From positions 1 to 20,854 of the forward strand of contig JAZOLH010000055.1 in assembly GCA_045652815.1 (NCBI GenBank): a stretch of 20,854 bases of DNA, read 5' to 3'. Below the pieces are notes generated by a model. That model made no database searches. It was not told the DNA's origin and saw only the letters and a list, made by a program, of their open reading frames with translations. The stretch's first letter is position 1. The number at the start of each line of letters is the position of its first letter. A program made the translations under genes and the position numbers. This document shows positions 8,301-16,515 of the stretch, one piece after another. This DNA is from UMGS755 sp045652815 (GTDB lineage: Bacteria > Bacillota > Clostridia > UBA1381 > UBA9506).

Positions 8301-9057
8301 TGAATACGATACTGAAAAAGCATTCCGCTTAGCCGGTGCTGACCCCACAAGTTTTGTTTTAAAGAACTTAACCGCCTCTGACATCACCGCATCTGCGGAA
8401 GAATTTGTAAAACGCATTAAAGAAAGCCAGATTATTATGATTCCCGGCGGTTTCTCCGCAGGTGACGAACCGGAAGGCAGCGGTAAATTTATCGCAACCG
8501 TATTCCGTAACCCCGCTATTCGCGAAGCGGTTATGGATATGCTGAAAAACCGTGATGGTTTAATGCTGGGTATCTGTAACGGTTTCCAGGCGCTGATTAA
8601 ACTGGGTCTTGTGCCTTATGGTGAAATCTGTGACCTGTCTGACGATTCCCCGACCCTGACTTATAACGCCATCGGTCGCCATATTTCTCAGATGGTTTAC
8701 ACCCGCGTGGCATCTTGCCTGTCTCCCTGGCTGTCTCTGACCAATGTTGGCGATATTCACGCCATCCCCGCATCTCACGGTGAAGGTCGTTTCGTGGCAA
8801 GTGAAGAATGGGTGAAGAAACTGGCAGAAAACGGTCAGATTGCAACACAGTATGTAGATCTATCCGGCAAACCTTCTTACGAAACCGCATTTAACCCCAA
8901 CGGTTCTGTATATGCGATTGAAGGTATCACCAGCCCCGATGGTCGCATCCTGGGTAAAATGGCGCACTCCGAACGTCGTGGTAATGACGTTGCGAAGAAC
9001 ATTTATGGCGAACAGGATCAGAAGATCTTCTTAGCCGGCGTACAGTACTTTAAATAA
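5332..9057 (+). CDS. purL: Phosphoribosylformylglycinamidine synthase, single-chain
   Basis: FGAM synthase performs the fourth step of purine synthesis, turning FGAR, glutamine and ATP into FGAM. Here all parts are in one 1241-residue chain, as in many Clostridia, rather than separate PurS, PurL and PurQ. Order: PurS-like N-terminal part (about 1-160), linker, two AIRS-type ATPase halves (with YWSDHCRHTTF, ETHNHPTEIEPFGGAATC, RVTGSGDPR and GGRTGRDGCGGATGSS), then a class I glutamine amidotransferase domain from about 980. That domain begins FPGTNCEYDTEKA; Cys1082 in GICNGFQ is the nucleophile, with His1212 and Glu1214 in HSERRGND. AAGGAG (5319-5324) lies 7 bases before the ATG. No other de novo purine gene is in the window, though a purine nucleoside phosphorylase follows. 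The gene appears intact. Confidence 0.96.
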   Translation: MNTVRRIFVEKKPGFDVEARRLLADLRDNLNLSGLTGVRVLQRYDVQGVSDEAFAAAKTTIFSEPPVDTVYDEAYPAKEGTRVFITAFLPGQYDQQADSAAECVQLLTQQERPKIAVAHVIELAGTITDSELEAIKKYYINPVEAHEVSADKPESLDVDVVLPPDVVTVEGFITLDEAALSEMVKKYGFAMDSDDLRFCRDYFKNTEKRDPSLTELRMIDTYWSDHCRHTTFSTEIEHIDLTNAPDRIKDALSDYQEARKALYVGKNKTLCLMDLATIAAKQLKKEGYLTKLDQSEEINACSIEVTVTIDGKEEPWLIMFKNETHNHPTEIEPFGGAATCLGGAIRDPLSGRAYVYQAMRVTGSGDPRKTLAETLPSKLMQRKITTGAAAGYSSYGNQIGLATGQVVEIYDEGYVAKRMEIGAVMAAAPKKNVVRERPAADDLVILLGGRTGRDGCGGATGSSKAHDDKSLESCGAEVQKGNAPVERKLQRLFRKEEAARLIKRCNDFGAGGVSVAVGELADGLFIDLDKVPKKYEGLDGTELAISESQERMAVVIDAKDEEKFFALAAEENLEATRVAVVTAEPRLKMQWRGKLICDISREFLNTNGAQKHTKVALSAPETPEYFKDKPADNIKETWMATLSDLNVCSQKGLSVRFDSSIGAGSVLMPFGGLHQLTPEDAMAAKIPTMGETDNATLMAFGYQPRLAKESPFDSAIYAVVESLAKITAAGGDRRDVYLTFQEYFPRPGEDPARWGLPFAALLGAYRAQTALKIGAIGGKDSMSGSFNDLDVPPTLVSFAVAPVSAKGVVSGALKEAGSALWLVAPDRKADGMPDFDDMISKYGQLHDLMAHGRVRAAYTVKEGGIAAAISKMAFGNKIGAKLCDCLKDSLFTPNLGAIIVETDSAESLGYAKKIGETVAEPVITIGDVKLSIDELLAVWQKPLEGVFPTKAFAGEGEIPVFNGVAKCPAVAKENFAKPRVFIPVFPGTNCEYDTEKAFRLAGADPTSFVLKNLTASDITASAEEFVKRIKESQIIMIPGGFSAGDEPEGSGKFIATVFRNPAIREAVMDMLKNRDGLMLGICNGFQALIKLGLVPYGEICDLSDDSPTLTYNAIGRHISQMVYTRVASCLSPWLSLTNVGDIHAIPASHGEGRFVASEEWVKKLAENGQIATQYVDLSGKPSYETAFNPNGSVYAIEGITSPDGRILGKMAHSERRGNDVAKNIYGEQDQKIFLAGVQYFK

Positions 9058-9106
9058 GATGGGCTAGAAAAAAGCGCAGACAGCAGTTTTTCGTGCCCTT
9101 GGAAAG

Positions 9107-9153
9107 ATGAGGGCGGAGATGAAGTATCTCCGCCCATCATATCCTCCGGAGGA
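9107..9153 (+). promoter_or_regulatory. Hairpin plus palindromic ribosome-binding site before PNP
   Basis: GGGCGGAGAT (9111-9120) and ATCTCCGCCC (9126-9135) form a perfect 10-bp stem with a 5-base loop. ATGA and TCAT extend it past a single-base bulge. No T run follows, so it is not a usual terminator. Four bases after that extended stem comes the perfect 12-base palindrome TCCTCCGGAGGA (9142-9153), whose right half is the Shine-Dalgarno sequence of the next gene. Both could affect translation or mRNA stability. The rest of the 102-base gap after PurL shows nothing clear. Confidence 0.5.
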
Positions 9154-9159
9154 ATGATT

Positions 9160-9963
9160 ATGTCCTTAACAAAACTCACCGAAACAGCAGAATATTTAAA
9201 AAAACATCTGCCTTTCGCTCCCGACGTTGCTGTTATTTTAGGCACAGGTCTCGGGGCGTTTGCCGATCTGTTAGAAGATGCGGTGACGATTCCCTATGGC
9301 GACATTCCTCTTTTCCCCGTGAGCACCGCCCCCTACCATAAAGGTCAGCTGGTGGCTGGCAAACTTTCGGGTAAAAATATTTTGGTGCTCCAAGGTCGCT
9401 TTCATTACTACGAGGGCTATTCTATGGAGCAAATCGCATTCCCCATCCGCACATTAAAACTTCTTGGTGTGAAAACTTTATTTGTAACCAATGCGGTGGG
9501 TGCTATTAATCCCGACTACAAAGTGGGGGATTTGATGATGATTTCTGACCATATCAAATTCTTTAACGATTCGCCCCTACGCGGCGCGAATATGGATGCA
9601 TTCGGTCCCCGTTTTAACGATATGTCAGATGCTTATACTGCGCGGCTGAGAGATTTGGCAAAAGACGTTGCGGGTGCAAAAAATATCCCCTTACAAGAAG
9701 GCGTTTACGCCTATATGCCAGGCCCCAGTTATGAAACCCCTGCCGAAATCAGAATGCTCTCGGTGCTGGGAGCAGACGTGGTGGGTATGTCCACCGTGCC
9801 CGAGGTGCTAACAGCATCCCACGCAGGCATGGAGATTTTCGGCCTTTCCTTCTGCGTGAATATGGCGGCGGGACTAGGCGGAAAAATCGAACATTTAGAA
9901 TTTACGAAAATTGCCATAGAGAATTTTAAAACCTTGCTCACAGAAATGATTGAGCGACTGTAA
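9160..9963 (+). CDS. punA: Purine nucleoside phosphorylase (trimeric type)
   Basis: This enzyme splits inosine or guanosine (and deoxy forms) with phosphate into base and (deoxy)ribose 1-phosphate, for purine salvage. The 267-residue product matches the trimeric PNP/MTAP family: GTGLG (28-32, phosphate loop), GRFHYYEGY (79-87, phosphate-binding His82), TNAVGAINPDY (110-120), GPSYETPAEIRM (188-199, base-binding Glu192 region), VVGMSTVPE (207-215) and Asn234. The family usually has GSGLG; Thr here is a conservative change. Start: an ATG at 9154 is only one base from GGAGG (9148-9152), while ATG 9160 is 7 bases away and gives the normal N-terminus. It opens a run of closely packed genes that continues into LepA 25 bases later. 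Confidence 0.94.
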   Translation: MSLTKLTETAEYLKKHLPFAPDVAVILGTGLGAFADLLEDAVTIPYGDIPLFPVSTAPYHKGQLVAGKLSGKNILVLQGRFHYYEGYSMEQIAFPIRTLKLLGVKTLFVTNAVGAINPDYKVGDLMMISDHIKFFNDSPLRGANMDAFGPRFNDMSDAYTARLRDLAKDVAGAKNIPLQEGVYAYMPGPSYETPAEIRMLSVLGADVVGMSTVPEVLTASHAGMEIFGLSFCVNMAAGLGGKIEHLEFTKIAIENFKTLLTEMIERL

Positions 9964-9988
9964 AATTCGGACTTTGGAGGAATATACA

Positions 9989-11791
9989 TTGAATCAGGAA
10001 AGAATCAGAAACTTTTCAATCATTGCCCATATCGACCATGGTAAATCCACGCTGGCAGACCGTCTTTTAGAAAAGACAGGTTTACTCACCGAGCGCGAAA
10101 TGGAAGCGCAGATTCTGGATAACATGGACTTAGAGCGTGAAGGCGGCAACACCATCAAAGCCCGCCCAGTTCGACTACTTTATAAGGCAAATGATGGAGA
10201 AGAATATGTTTTAAACTTAATCGATACCCCCGGTCACGTGGACTTTAACTATGAAGTGTCCCGTAGCCTTGCCGCTTGCGAAGGCGCTCTCTTAATCGTA
10301 GATGCGGCACAGGGCATTGAGGCGCAAACTTTGGCGAATACCTACTTAGCCTTAGACCACGACCTTGAAATTATGCCCGTTGTAAACAAAATTGACTTAC
10401 CTGCGGCACGTCCTGAAGTTGTGATTCAGGAAATTGAAGATATCATCGGCATCCCTGCCGAAGATGCACCGAAAATTTCTGCGAAAAACGGCATTGGTAT
10501 CGAAGAAGTGTTAGAACAAATCGTGCAGGTGATTCCGGCGCCCAAGGGTGATGCGGATGCACCTCTTTCCGCTTTGATTTTTGACAGTTTTTATGACCCC
10601 TATAAAGGCGTTATCATTTATTTCCGCGTGATGGACGGCAGCTTAAAAACAGGTGACAGAATTCGCCTGATGGCGACGGAGAAGGAATTTGATGTTGTGG
10701 AAGTGGGTTATCTCCATCCCAACGGTTTCTTAAAATGCGATTCTTTAACCGCCGGTGAAGTTGGTTATTTAACCGCATCCATCAAAAATGTAACCGATAC
10801 CCGTGTGGGCGATACCATCACTTTGGCAAATCGCCCCGCAAGCGAGCCTTTGGCGGGTTATAAGCAGGTGAACCCCATGGTGTTCTGCGGTATTTATCCT
10901 GCCGATGGTGCCCGTTATGACGATTTGCGTGATGCCCTTGCAAAACTCCAGCTTAACGATGCATCCCTCTCCTTTGAGGCAGAAACATCCGTAGCCCTTG
11001 GCTTTGGTTTCCGTTGCGGCTTCTTGGGACTTTTGCACATGGAAATCATTCAGGAACGCCTAGAGCGTGAATATAACTTAGATTTAGTTACCACCGCCCC
11101 CAGCGTTGTTTACAAAGTGAAGAAAACCAACGGGGACGAACTTTGGATTTCAAACCCTACCAATATGCCAAACCCCAGCGAAATTCTTTACATGGAAGAG
11201 CCCATGGTTAAGGCAGATATTATGACCCCCACCGAATTTGTGGGTAGCGTTATGGAACTGTGTCAGGAACGTCGCGGTATTTATCACAATATGACCTATA
11301 TTGATACCGACCGTGCCCAACTCCATTACGACCTGCCCTTAAATGAAATTATTTATGACTTTTTCGATGCCTTAAAATCCCGCACCCGCGGATATGCAAG
11401 TTTTGACTATGAACTGGCGGGCTATGAAAAGTCTGACCTTGTGAAACTGGATATTCTGTTAAACGGTGATATGGTGGATGCCCTGTCCTTTATCGTGCAT
11501 AACACCAAGTCTTACACCCGTGGCAGAAAAATTGCGGAAAAATTAAAAGCCGCCATTCCGAGACAGTTGTTTGAAATTCCCATTCAGGCGGCCATCGGCA
11601 ATAAAATTATTGCCCGTGAAACCGTTAAAGGAATGGGAAAAGACGTATTGGCAAAATGTTACGGTGGTGACATCACCCGTAAGAAAAAACTGCTTGAAAA
11701 GCAGAAGGAGGGTAAAAAGCGGATGCGTCAGGTGGGTAGCGTAGAGGTACCTCAGGAGGCGTTTATGTCCGTTTTGAAGCTGGATGAATAA
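9989..11791 (+). CDS. lepA: Elongation factor 4 (LepA)
   Basis: LepA is a ribosome-binding translational GTPase that acts on stalled or mistranslocated ribosomes or during initiation. Motifs: G1 AHIDHGKST (13-21), G3 DTPGH (79-83), G4 NKID (133-136) and G5 SAK (164-166), followed by EF-G-like domains II, III and V and the LepA-specific C-terminal domain (GKDVLAKCYGGDITRKKKL). Start: the frame opens at an ATG at 9950 inside the PNP gene, but a TTG at 9989 lies 8 bases after GGAGG (9976-9980) and gives the normal N-terminus NQERIRNFSIIAH and the usual 600-residue length, so I choose the TTG. The stop overlaps the next start (ATGAATAA), consistent with an operon with coupled translation. Confidence 0.96.
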   Translation: MNQERIRNFSIIAHIDHGKSTLADRLLEKTGLLTEREMEAQILDNMDLEREGGNTIKARPVRLLYKANDGEEYVLNLIDTPGHVDFNYEVSRSLAACEGALLIVDAAQGIEAQTLANTYLALDHDLEIMPVVNKIDLPAARPEVVIQEIEDIIGIPAEDAPKISAKNGIGIEEVLEQIVQVIPAPKGDADAPLSALIFDSFYDPYKGVIIYFRVMDGSLKTGDRIRLMATEKEFDVVEVGYLHPNGFLKCDSLTAGEVGYLTASIKNVTDTRVGDTITLANRPASEPLAGYKQVNPMVFCGIYPADGARYDDLRDALAKLQLNDASLSFEAETSVALGFGFRCGFLGLLHMEIIQERLEREYNLDLVTTAPSVVYKVKKTNGDELWISNPTNMPNPSEILYMEEPMVKADIMTPTEFVGSVMELCQERRGIYHNMTYIDTDRAQLHYDLPLNEIIYDFFDALKSRTRGYASFDYELAGYEKSDLVKLDILLNGDMVDALSFIVHNTKSYTRGRKIAEKLKAAIPRQLFEIPIQAAIGNKIIARETVKGMGKDVLAKCYGGDITRKKKLLEKQKEGKKRMRQVGSVEVPQEAFMSVLKLDE

Positions 11792-12905
11792 GAGTGCAGG
11801 TATTTATATTCACCTTCCCTTTTGTTTAAAAAAATGTGCTTACTGCGATTTTGTTTCCTATGAAAATTGTTTGGGAAAAGCGGAGGATTATGTGTCCGAC
11901 CTGCTTTGCGAAATGGAAACCTACCGTGGTGAGACGGTTAACACTGTGTATCTGGGAGGTGGAACGCCAACGGCGCTTCCGCCTCATTTGCTTGTGCGGA
12001 TTTTAGAAGGAATCCGCAAAAATTTTACACTTTTGGCAGATAGCGAAATCACCGTTGAAGCCAATCCCGGCACCTGCGATGAGCAGGGCTTTCGCGCTTT
12101 GGCAGAAGCAGGGGTGAACCGCGTGAGCCTTGGCGCACAGAGTTTTGTAGACACGGAACTTTCCGCCCTGGGCAGAATCCACACCGCGGGGGAGACCAAA
12201 GAAGCGGTGGAGATGGTGAGAAGAGCGGGCATTCATAACGTAAGTCTTGACCTTATGTTCTCTCTGCCCAATCAAACCAAAGAGAGTTTGATGGTGAGCT
12301 TGGATGCCATCACAGCCCTTAACCCCGACCATATTTCCTGCTATTCGTTAACGGTTTGCGAAGATACGCCCCTTTGGACGAGAGTGGAATCGGGGGAAAC
12401 GGTGCTTCCCGAAGAGGAAACCGACCGAGAATTTTATGAACTGATTTGTGACACATTAAACAAGAACGGTTATGACCGCTACGAAATTTCAAACTTTGCC
12501 AAAGCGGGCAGAGAATCCCACCACAACACAAAATACTGGCTTCGTGCTCCTTACATCGGTCTGGGTGCGGGTGCCCACTCCTTTTATGGCGGCAAGCGGT
12601 TTGAAAATCCTGCCTCTCTTTCGGCGTATCACCGGGTGGCCAATGGGCAGCAAGAGCGGGCAGGCGAAATCATCACCGAAGCCGATGCAATGGCAGAATT
12701 TATGTTCTTGGGTCTTAGAATGACCAAGGCGGGCGTTTTGCGGTCTGATTTTAAAGCGGAATTTAATCAGGATTTAGATACAGTCTATGGCGAAGCCATC
12801 AAAAAGTTATCAGATAGCGGCTTGTTATCCGATACGGGCGACCGCCTTACTTTAACCGAGCGGGGCATCGACCTTTCCAACACGGTGTTCTGCGAATTTG
12901 TATAA
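11784..12905 (+). CDS. hemW: Radical SAM heme chaperone HemW
   Basis: HemW is a radical SAM protein related to oxygen-independent coproporphyrinogen oxidase HemN, now regarded as a heme-inserting chaperone. The iron-sulfur cluster motif is CLKKCAYC (Cys14, Cys18, Cys21) followed by D-F. This CX3CX2CXF pattern marks HemW, since HemN has a fourth Cys in place of Phe. GGGTPT, EANPG and the later SLDLMFSLPNQT segment fit the family, and the C-terminal HemN_C-like part is present; 373 residues is normal. The start ATG lies inside the end of lepA with an 8-base overlap and no strong Shine-Dalgarno sequence. LepA followed by HemW is a common order in Bacillota. Many annotation pipelines call such genes hemN. 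Confidence 0.93.
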   Translation: MNKSAGIYIHLPFCLKKCAYCDFVSYENCLGKAEDYVSDLLCEMETYRGETVNTVYLGGGTPTALPPHLLVRILEGIRKNFTLLADSEITVEANPGTCDEQGFRALAEAGVNRVSLGAQSFVDTELSALGRIHTAGETKEAVEMVRRAGIHNVSLDLMFSLPNQTKESLMVSLDAITALNPDHISCYSLTVCEDTPLWTRVESGETVLPEEETDREFYELICDTLNKNGYDRYEISNFAKAGRESHHNTKYWLRAPYIGLGAGAHSFYGGKRFENPASLSAYHRVANGQQERAGEIITEADAMAEFMFLGLRMTKAGVLRSDFKAEFNQDLDTVYGEAIKKLSDSGLLSDTGDRLTLTERGIDLSNTVFCEFV

Positions 12906-12915
12906 AGGTGATTCT

Positions 12916-14445
12916 ATGCATAAAAAATGGGTGAGAATTCTGCTCCGCAGAAGGGTGCTCGTCATTTTCCTGTTGCTGTTGCAACTGTTTTTAATGGGAA
13001 TGGCGGTCTATCATGCGGGGCGTGCTTATCAATGGATTTATAGCGCTTTGCACGGGTTGAGCATTTTGGTTGTGCTCCACATCATCACCGCCAAAAAACG
13101 CAGTTCTTATAAACTTCTTTGGACGGTGATTGTGCTCCTGTTTCCTCTGTTTGGCGGACTGTTATATCTTTTGATTTCTCTGCAAAAGATAGATAAGAGT
13201 TTTCAAAAGCGCATCAGCGAAGCAGATCTGCAGGCAAAACCCTATTTTGCCGAAACCGAGCCTGCGGCCTTTGCCTGTCGGGAAGCGATGCCCGAATATG
13301 GTGGGCAGGTTTCGTTTTTAACCAAAGAATGCGGTTTTGGCGTTTATGCCGATACGAAAACCGATTATCTCTCCCCCGGGGAAGCTTTTTTTAAGGCGAT
13401 GCTTTCTGATTTGGAGCACGCCAAAAAATTTATCTTTTTAGAATATTTCATTATCTCCGAAGGTCGTTTTTGGAGCGAGATTTTAGATATTTTGCAGAAA
13501 AAAGTAAAAGAAGGCGTGGAAGTGCGCCTGATTTATGACGATATGGGTTGCTTTTGGAATTTGCCCATAGATTATCGAACAACGCTGGAAGAGATGGGCA
13601 TTAAAACCGTGGTGTTCAACAAGTTCCGTCCTGCACTTTCCACCCTGCAAAACAACCGCGACCACAGAAAAATCACGGTGATTGACGGGCAGATTGCCTA
13701 CACAGGCGGCGCTAACCTTGCCGATGAATATATCAACGAAAAACTGCGGTTTGGCCATTGGAAAGATGCCTCCGTTCGTATGGAAGGTCCTGCGGCAGAG
13801 GGTTTTACCCTGCTGTTTTTGTCTATGTGGCAAAGCATCACAGGTGAAAAAGAAGAGTTTGCGCCCTATCTTGTGGGTGCGGCTGCTCAAAGGGGCAGAA
13901 AAGGATTTTTAATTCCCTTTTGCGATAGCCCCATTGATGATGAATATGTCAGCGAGCAGGTATATATGAACTTGATTGACAGTGCCCGCGACTATCTTTA
14001 CATCCAAACGCCCTATTTGATTTTAGATGACGGAATGGTTTCTGCCCTGATTCGTGCGGCGAAAAACGGTGTGGATGTGCGGATTTTAACCCCCGGCGTG
14101 CCCGATAAAAAATATGTGCACCTGACCACCCGATCTTACTATAAGGAACTTTTGGCGGGCGGGGTGCGTGTGTTTGAATATGCCCCCGGTTTTATCCATT
14201 CCAAAGTTCTTTGCGCCGATGATAAGCAGGCGGTGGTGGGCACGGTGAATTTAGATTGCCGCAGCCTGTACCTCCATTTTGAATGTGGCGTTTTTATGTG
14301 TGGCGAGGAATGTATTCCCGAGATTCGTCGGGATTTTGAAACAACGCAAAAGCTTTGCCGCGAAATCACTTTGGAAAACTGCAAATGTTCAATTGTTACA
14401 TCCGTCATTCGCAGTTTGTTCCGTTTGTTTGCACCTTTGTTATAA
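12916..14445 (+). CDS. cls: Cardiolipin synthase
   Basis: Bacterial Cls of the phospholipase D superfamily joins two phosphatidylglycerols into cardiolipin at the membrane. The 509-residue product begins with hydrophobic helices at about 13-34, 40-59 and 66-89 (the PLDc_N region), then has two catalytic HKD motifs: H250-R-K252 with D257, followed by GGANLADEY, and H428-S-K430 with D435, followed by GTVNLDCRS. Start: an ATG at 12898 overlaps hemW, but ATG 12916 is 5 bases after AAAGGTG (12904-12910) and gives a conventional basic N-terminus. The stop codon of hemW lies 10 bases upstream. Its own stop overlaps the Shine-Dalgarno sequence of the next gene. Confidence 0.93.
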   Translation: MHKKWVRILLRRRVLVIFLLLLQLFLMGMAVYHAGRAYQWIYSALHGLSILVVLHIITAKKRSSYKLLWTVIVLLFPLFGGLLYLLISLQKIDKSFQKRISEADLQAKPYFAETEPAAFACREAMPEYGGQVSFLTKECGFGVYADTKTDYLSPGEAFFKAMLSDLEHAKKFIFLEYFIISEGRFWSEILDILQKKVKEGVEVRLIYDDMGCFWNLPIDYRTTLEEMGIKTVVFNKFRPALSTLQNNRDHRKITVIDGQIAYTGGANLADEYINEKLRFGHWKDASVRMEGPAAEGFTLLFLSMWQSITGEKEEFAPYLVGAAAQRGRKGFLIPFCDSPIDDEYVSEQVYMNLIDSARDYLYIQTPYLILDDGMVSALIRAAKNGVDVRILTPGVPDKKYVHLTTRSYYKELLAGGVRVFEYAPGFIHSKVLCADDKQAVVGTVNLDCRSLYLHFECGVFMCGEECIPEIRRDFETTQKLCREITLENCKCSIVTSVIRSLFRLFAPLL

Positions 14446-14456
14446 GGAGATTTCCT

Positions 14457-15362
14457 ATGAGAACAGTTATCATCAATGAAAATGACAGCGGGCAGAGAGT
14501 AGATAAGTTTTTGTCTAAGTTTTTGCCGCAGATGCCCAAAAGTATGCTCTATAAAGCCCTGCGGAAAAAGCGTGTTAAACGTGACCGAAAGGCCTTAAAG
14601 GAGCAGGATATTCTATCTGCGGGCGATGTTTTAGAACTGTATATCAATGATGAATTTTTTGAAAGTGCGCCCAAAGCAGTCAGTGCCGATTGTTCCGATC
14701 TTTCCATCTGTTATGAAGATGAGAACATACTGGTTGCCGATAAACCGATGGGTCTTTCTTCCCACGGGGGCGAGGATTCCCTGCTTTCTAAGGTGCAGGC
14801 CTATTTAATTGAAAAAGGGGATTACAACCCGAGGGAAGAGCATTCCTTTGCACCGGCTCTTTCCAACCGACTGGATAGAAACACCCGAGGTCTCTTGCTC
14901 GTTGCCAAAAATGCGGCGGCACAAAGGGAACTGAACCACCGCATCAAAAACGGTGAGGTCACAAAGGAGTATTTGTGTTTGGTAAACGGTGTGCCCAAGC
15001 AGAAAAAAGGGGAACTTTGCCACTATCTTTTGAGTAGCCAGACGGAAAACCGCGTGAAAGTGGTTTCGCCCGATACAAAAGGTGCAAAAGAAGCACGTCT
15101 TTTATATGAAGTATTAGAAGAACGCGGCAAAACAAGCCTTGTGAACATCACCCTGCTGACAGGTCGTAAACATCAGATTCGCGTGCAGATGCAGGCCATC
15201 GGTCATCCTTTGGTGGGCGACACAAAGTATGGCGCGCCCAAGGACAAAACGTTTTCCTATCAGGCCCTTTGCGCCTATCGTTTACGCTTTGATTTTAAAG
15301 ATGAGGGCGTTCTTTCTTATCTGAACGGGAAAGTGGTGGAACTTTCCGAAAAACCCTTTTAA
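14457..15362 (+). CDS. RluA-family 23S rRNA pseudouridine synthase
   Basis: This enzyme converts uridine to pseudouridine, probably in 23S rRNA, and belongs to the RluA/RluC/RluD family. Residues about 12-64 form an S4-like RNA-binding domain (RVDKFLSKFLPQ, then GDVLELYI). The catalytic segment is NRLDRNTRGLLLVAKN with Asp140; the usual form is HRLDRDTSG, so the flanking His and Ser are changed while the catalytic Asp and the RLDR core are kept. GRKHQIRVQMQAIGHPLVGD near the end is the family's C-terminal signature. Start: AAGGAG (14444-14449) is 7 bases before ATG 14457; the frame extends upstream to 14355 but only within cls. The length of 301 fits. It is the last gene of the run. Target uridines cannot be read from the sequence. 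Confidence 0.92.
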   Translation: MRTVIINENDSGQRVDKFLSKFLPQMPKSMLYKALRKKRVKRDRKALKEQDILSAGDVLELYINDEFFESAPKAVSADCSDLSICYEDENILVADKPMGLSSHGGEDSLLSKVQAYLIEKGDYNPREEHSFAPALSNRLDRNTRGLLLVAKNAAAQRELNHRIKNGEVTKEYLCLVNGVPKQKKGELCHYLLSSQTENRVKVVSPDTKGAKEARLLYEVLEERGKTSLVNITLLTGRKHQIRVQMQAIGHPLVGDTKYGAPKDKTFSYQALCAYRLRFDFKDEGVLSYLNGKVVELSEKPF

Positions 15363-15370
15363 AACGCAAA

Positions 15371-15406
15371 AAAGAGACTGTGACTTATGTCACAGCCGCT
15401 TTTGTT
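15371..15406. terminator. Bidirectional terminator between convergent genes
   Basis: CTGTGAC (15378-15384), TTAT and GTCACAG (15389-15395) make a perfect 7-bp hairpin that extends with AAAG pairing CTTT past mismatches. Plus-strand transcripts then meet CTTTTGTTATAGTTTTATTTT; minus-strand transcripts meet TCTCTTTTTT. It ends both the operon finishing with the pseudouridine synthase and the operon finishing with the stalk-domain protein at 15413. Confidence 0.8.
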
Positions 15407-15412
15407 ATAGTT

Positions 15413-16492
15413 TTATTTTACAAGGTAGAAATGTTTCAGAATGTTTGCCAATTTCTGTTCGTCGGTTGTGGTTGCGGTGATAGTAGCATAATAATCGCCG
15501 CAGTCAACCAGGAAGCATTTCTGGTAAAGGTCGGTGCCGCCGGCCTGGCCATAGATATCTATCGCATAAAAGCTTTTGCCTTCGATTTCAAGAGAACCTT
15601 TTGTTACGATGGAGAAGTCGTAAGCTTTGTTGAGAGCCACTTTTAAAGCGTCGAATTCATGTTGATATAAGCCTTCAAAGGTCAGATCCCGTGCTGTATC
15701 GTTCTTAACAGCTAAAAGGATATTAACGTTAAAGCCGGTGCCCTGTTCAACCGCCATCATTTCACCAAAGGAACCATTTGCGTGCAGGTCTGCCACAAAG
15801 TCGCCGGTAAAGGTAACATTCAGTAATTCGTGAACTTTTTCATCGGATTGGTATGCCCAAAGAGCCGGCAGATTAAAGCCGATACCTAAAAATGCGCTTT
15901 CATATTTGTTTGCCAGTTTTTCGCCACGGGCAAGAACGGTGCCTGCGGGCACTTTGCCCAGCCAAACGGTGTTGTTTTTGCCATCCCAGTTAACAGCAAC
16001 AGAAAGCAGGGTGGAAACCGCACGAACAGGCAGATAGGTGGTACCGTTATAGGTGATGGGATACACACGGTTGTTATTGGCATCGTACATTGTCTGTTCG
16101 TTGCCGTTATAGCGAATGGTGATGCCATAATTTAAAAAGGCGCTGACATCTTCAAGGTTTGCCATCAGTTCGGGTTTTTCTGCCACGTTTGCAGCAGCGA
16201 CGGATTCGCCTTCGCCCAGCCAAACGGTGTTATTTTCGCCGTCCCAGCGAACAGGAACAGAAAGCATAGCAGACACCGCACGAACAGGCAGATAGGTAGA
16301 ACCGTTATAGGTTAAGGGATACACACGGCCTCCGTTGGCATCGTACATAGTCTGCGCATCACCGTTATAGCGGATGGTAATGCCATAGTTTACATAAGCG
16401 CTTACATCTTCTAAATTGTTATCTGCAAAAACAACAGAAGAAACAGAAAAGATGAGCACCAAAGAGAAAATAAGAGCGAATAGTTTTTTCAT
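15413..16492 (-). CDS. Secreted protein, two stalk (CuAO-N-like) domains, copy A
   Basis: This 359-residue protein has a signal peptide (1-23, cut near VFA-D), two copies of a copper-amine-oxidase N-terminal ('stalk') domain at about 27-93 and 113-179 (each with GITIRYNG, QTMYDAN, TYLPVRAVS, LLS/MLS and NNTVWLG), and a C-terminal domain (about 195-359: YESAFLGIGFNLP, then LYQKCFLVDCGDYYATI). In Bacillota, stalk domains are thought to be surface or cell-wall modules with no amine oxidase activity; no catalytic oxidase domain is present. The C-terminal domain resembles an alpha/beta domain I have seen in clostridial secreted proteins, but I cannot name it. AAGGAGG (16500-16506) is 7 bases before the ATG. 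It lies 23 bases after its paralogue and ends at the shared terminator. The function is unknown. Confidence 0.85.
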   Translation of the reverse strand: MKKLFALIFSLVLIFSVSSVVFADNNLEDVSAYVNYGITIRYNGDAQTMYDANGGRVYPLTYNGSTYLPVRAVSAMLSVPVRWDGENNTVWLGEGESVAAANVAEKPELMANLEDVSAFLNYGITIRYNGNEQTMYDANNNRVYPITYNGTTYLPVRAVSTLLSVAVNWDGKNNTVWLGKVPAGTVLARGEKLANKYESAFLGIGFNLPALWAYQSDEKVHELLNVTFTGDFVADLHANGSFGEMMAVEQGTGFNVNILLAVKNDTARDLTFEGLYQHEFDALKVALNKAYDFSIVTKGSLEIEGKSFYAIDIYGQAGGTDLYQKCFLVDCGDYYATITATTTDEQKLANILKHFYLVK

Positions 16493-16515
16493 GATACATC
16501 CTCCTTGAAATATGG

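Noticed and set aside
9950..9988. ATG start of LepA inside the PNP gene
   Set aside because: It has no ribosome site and adds 13 residues not seen in LepA proteins. The TTG at 9989 has a strong GGAGG at 8 bases.
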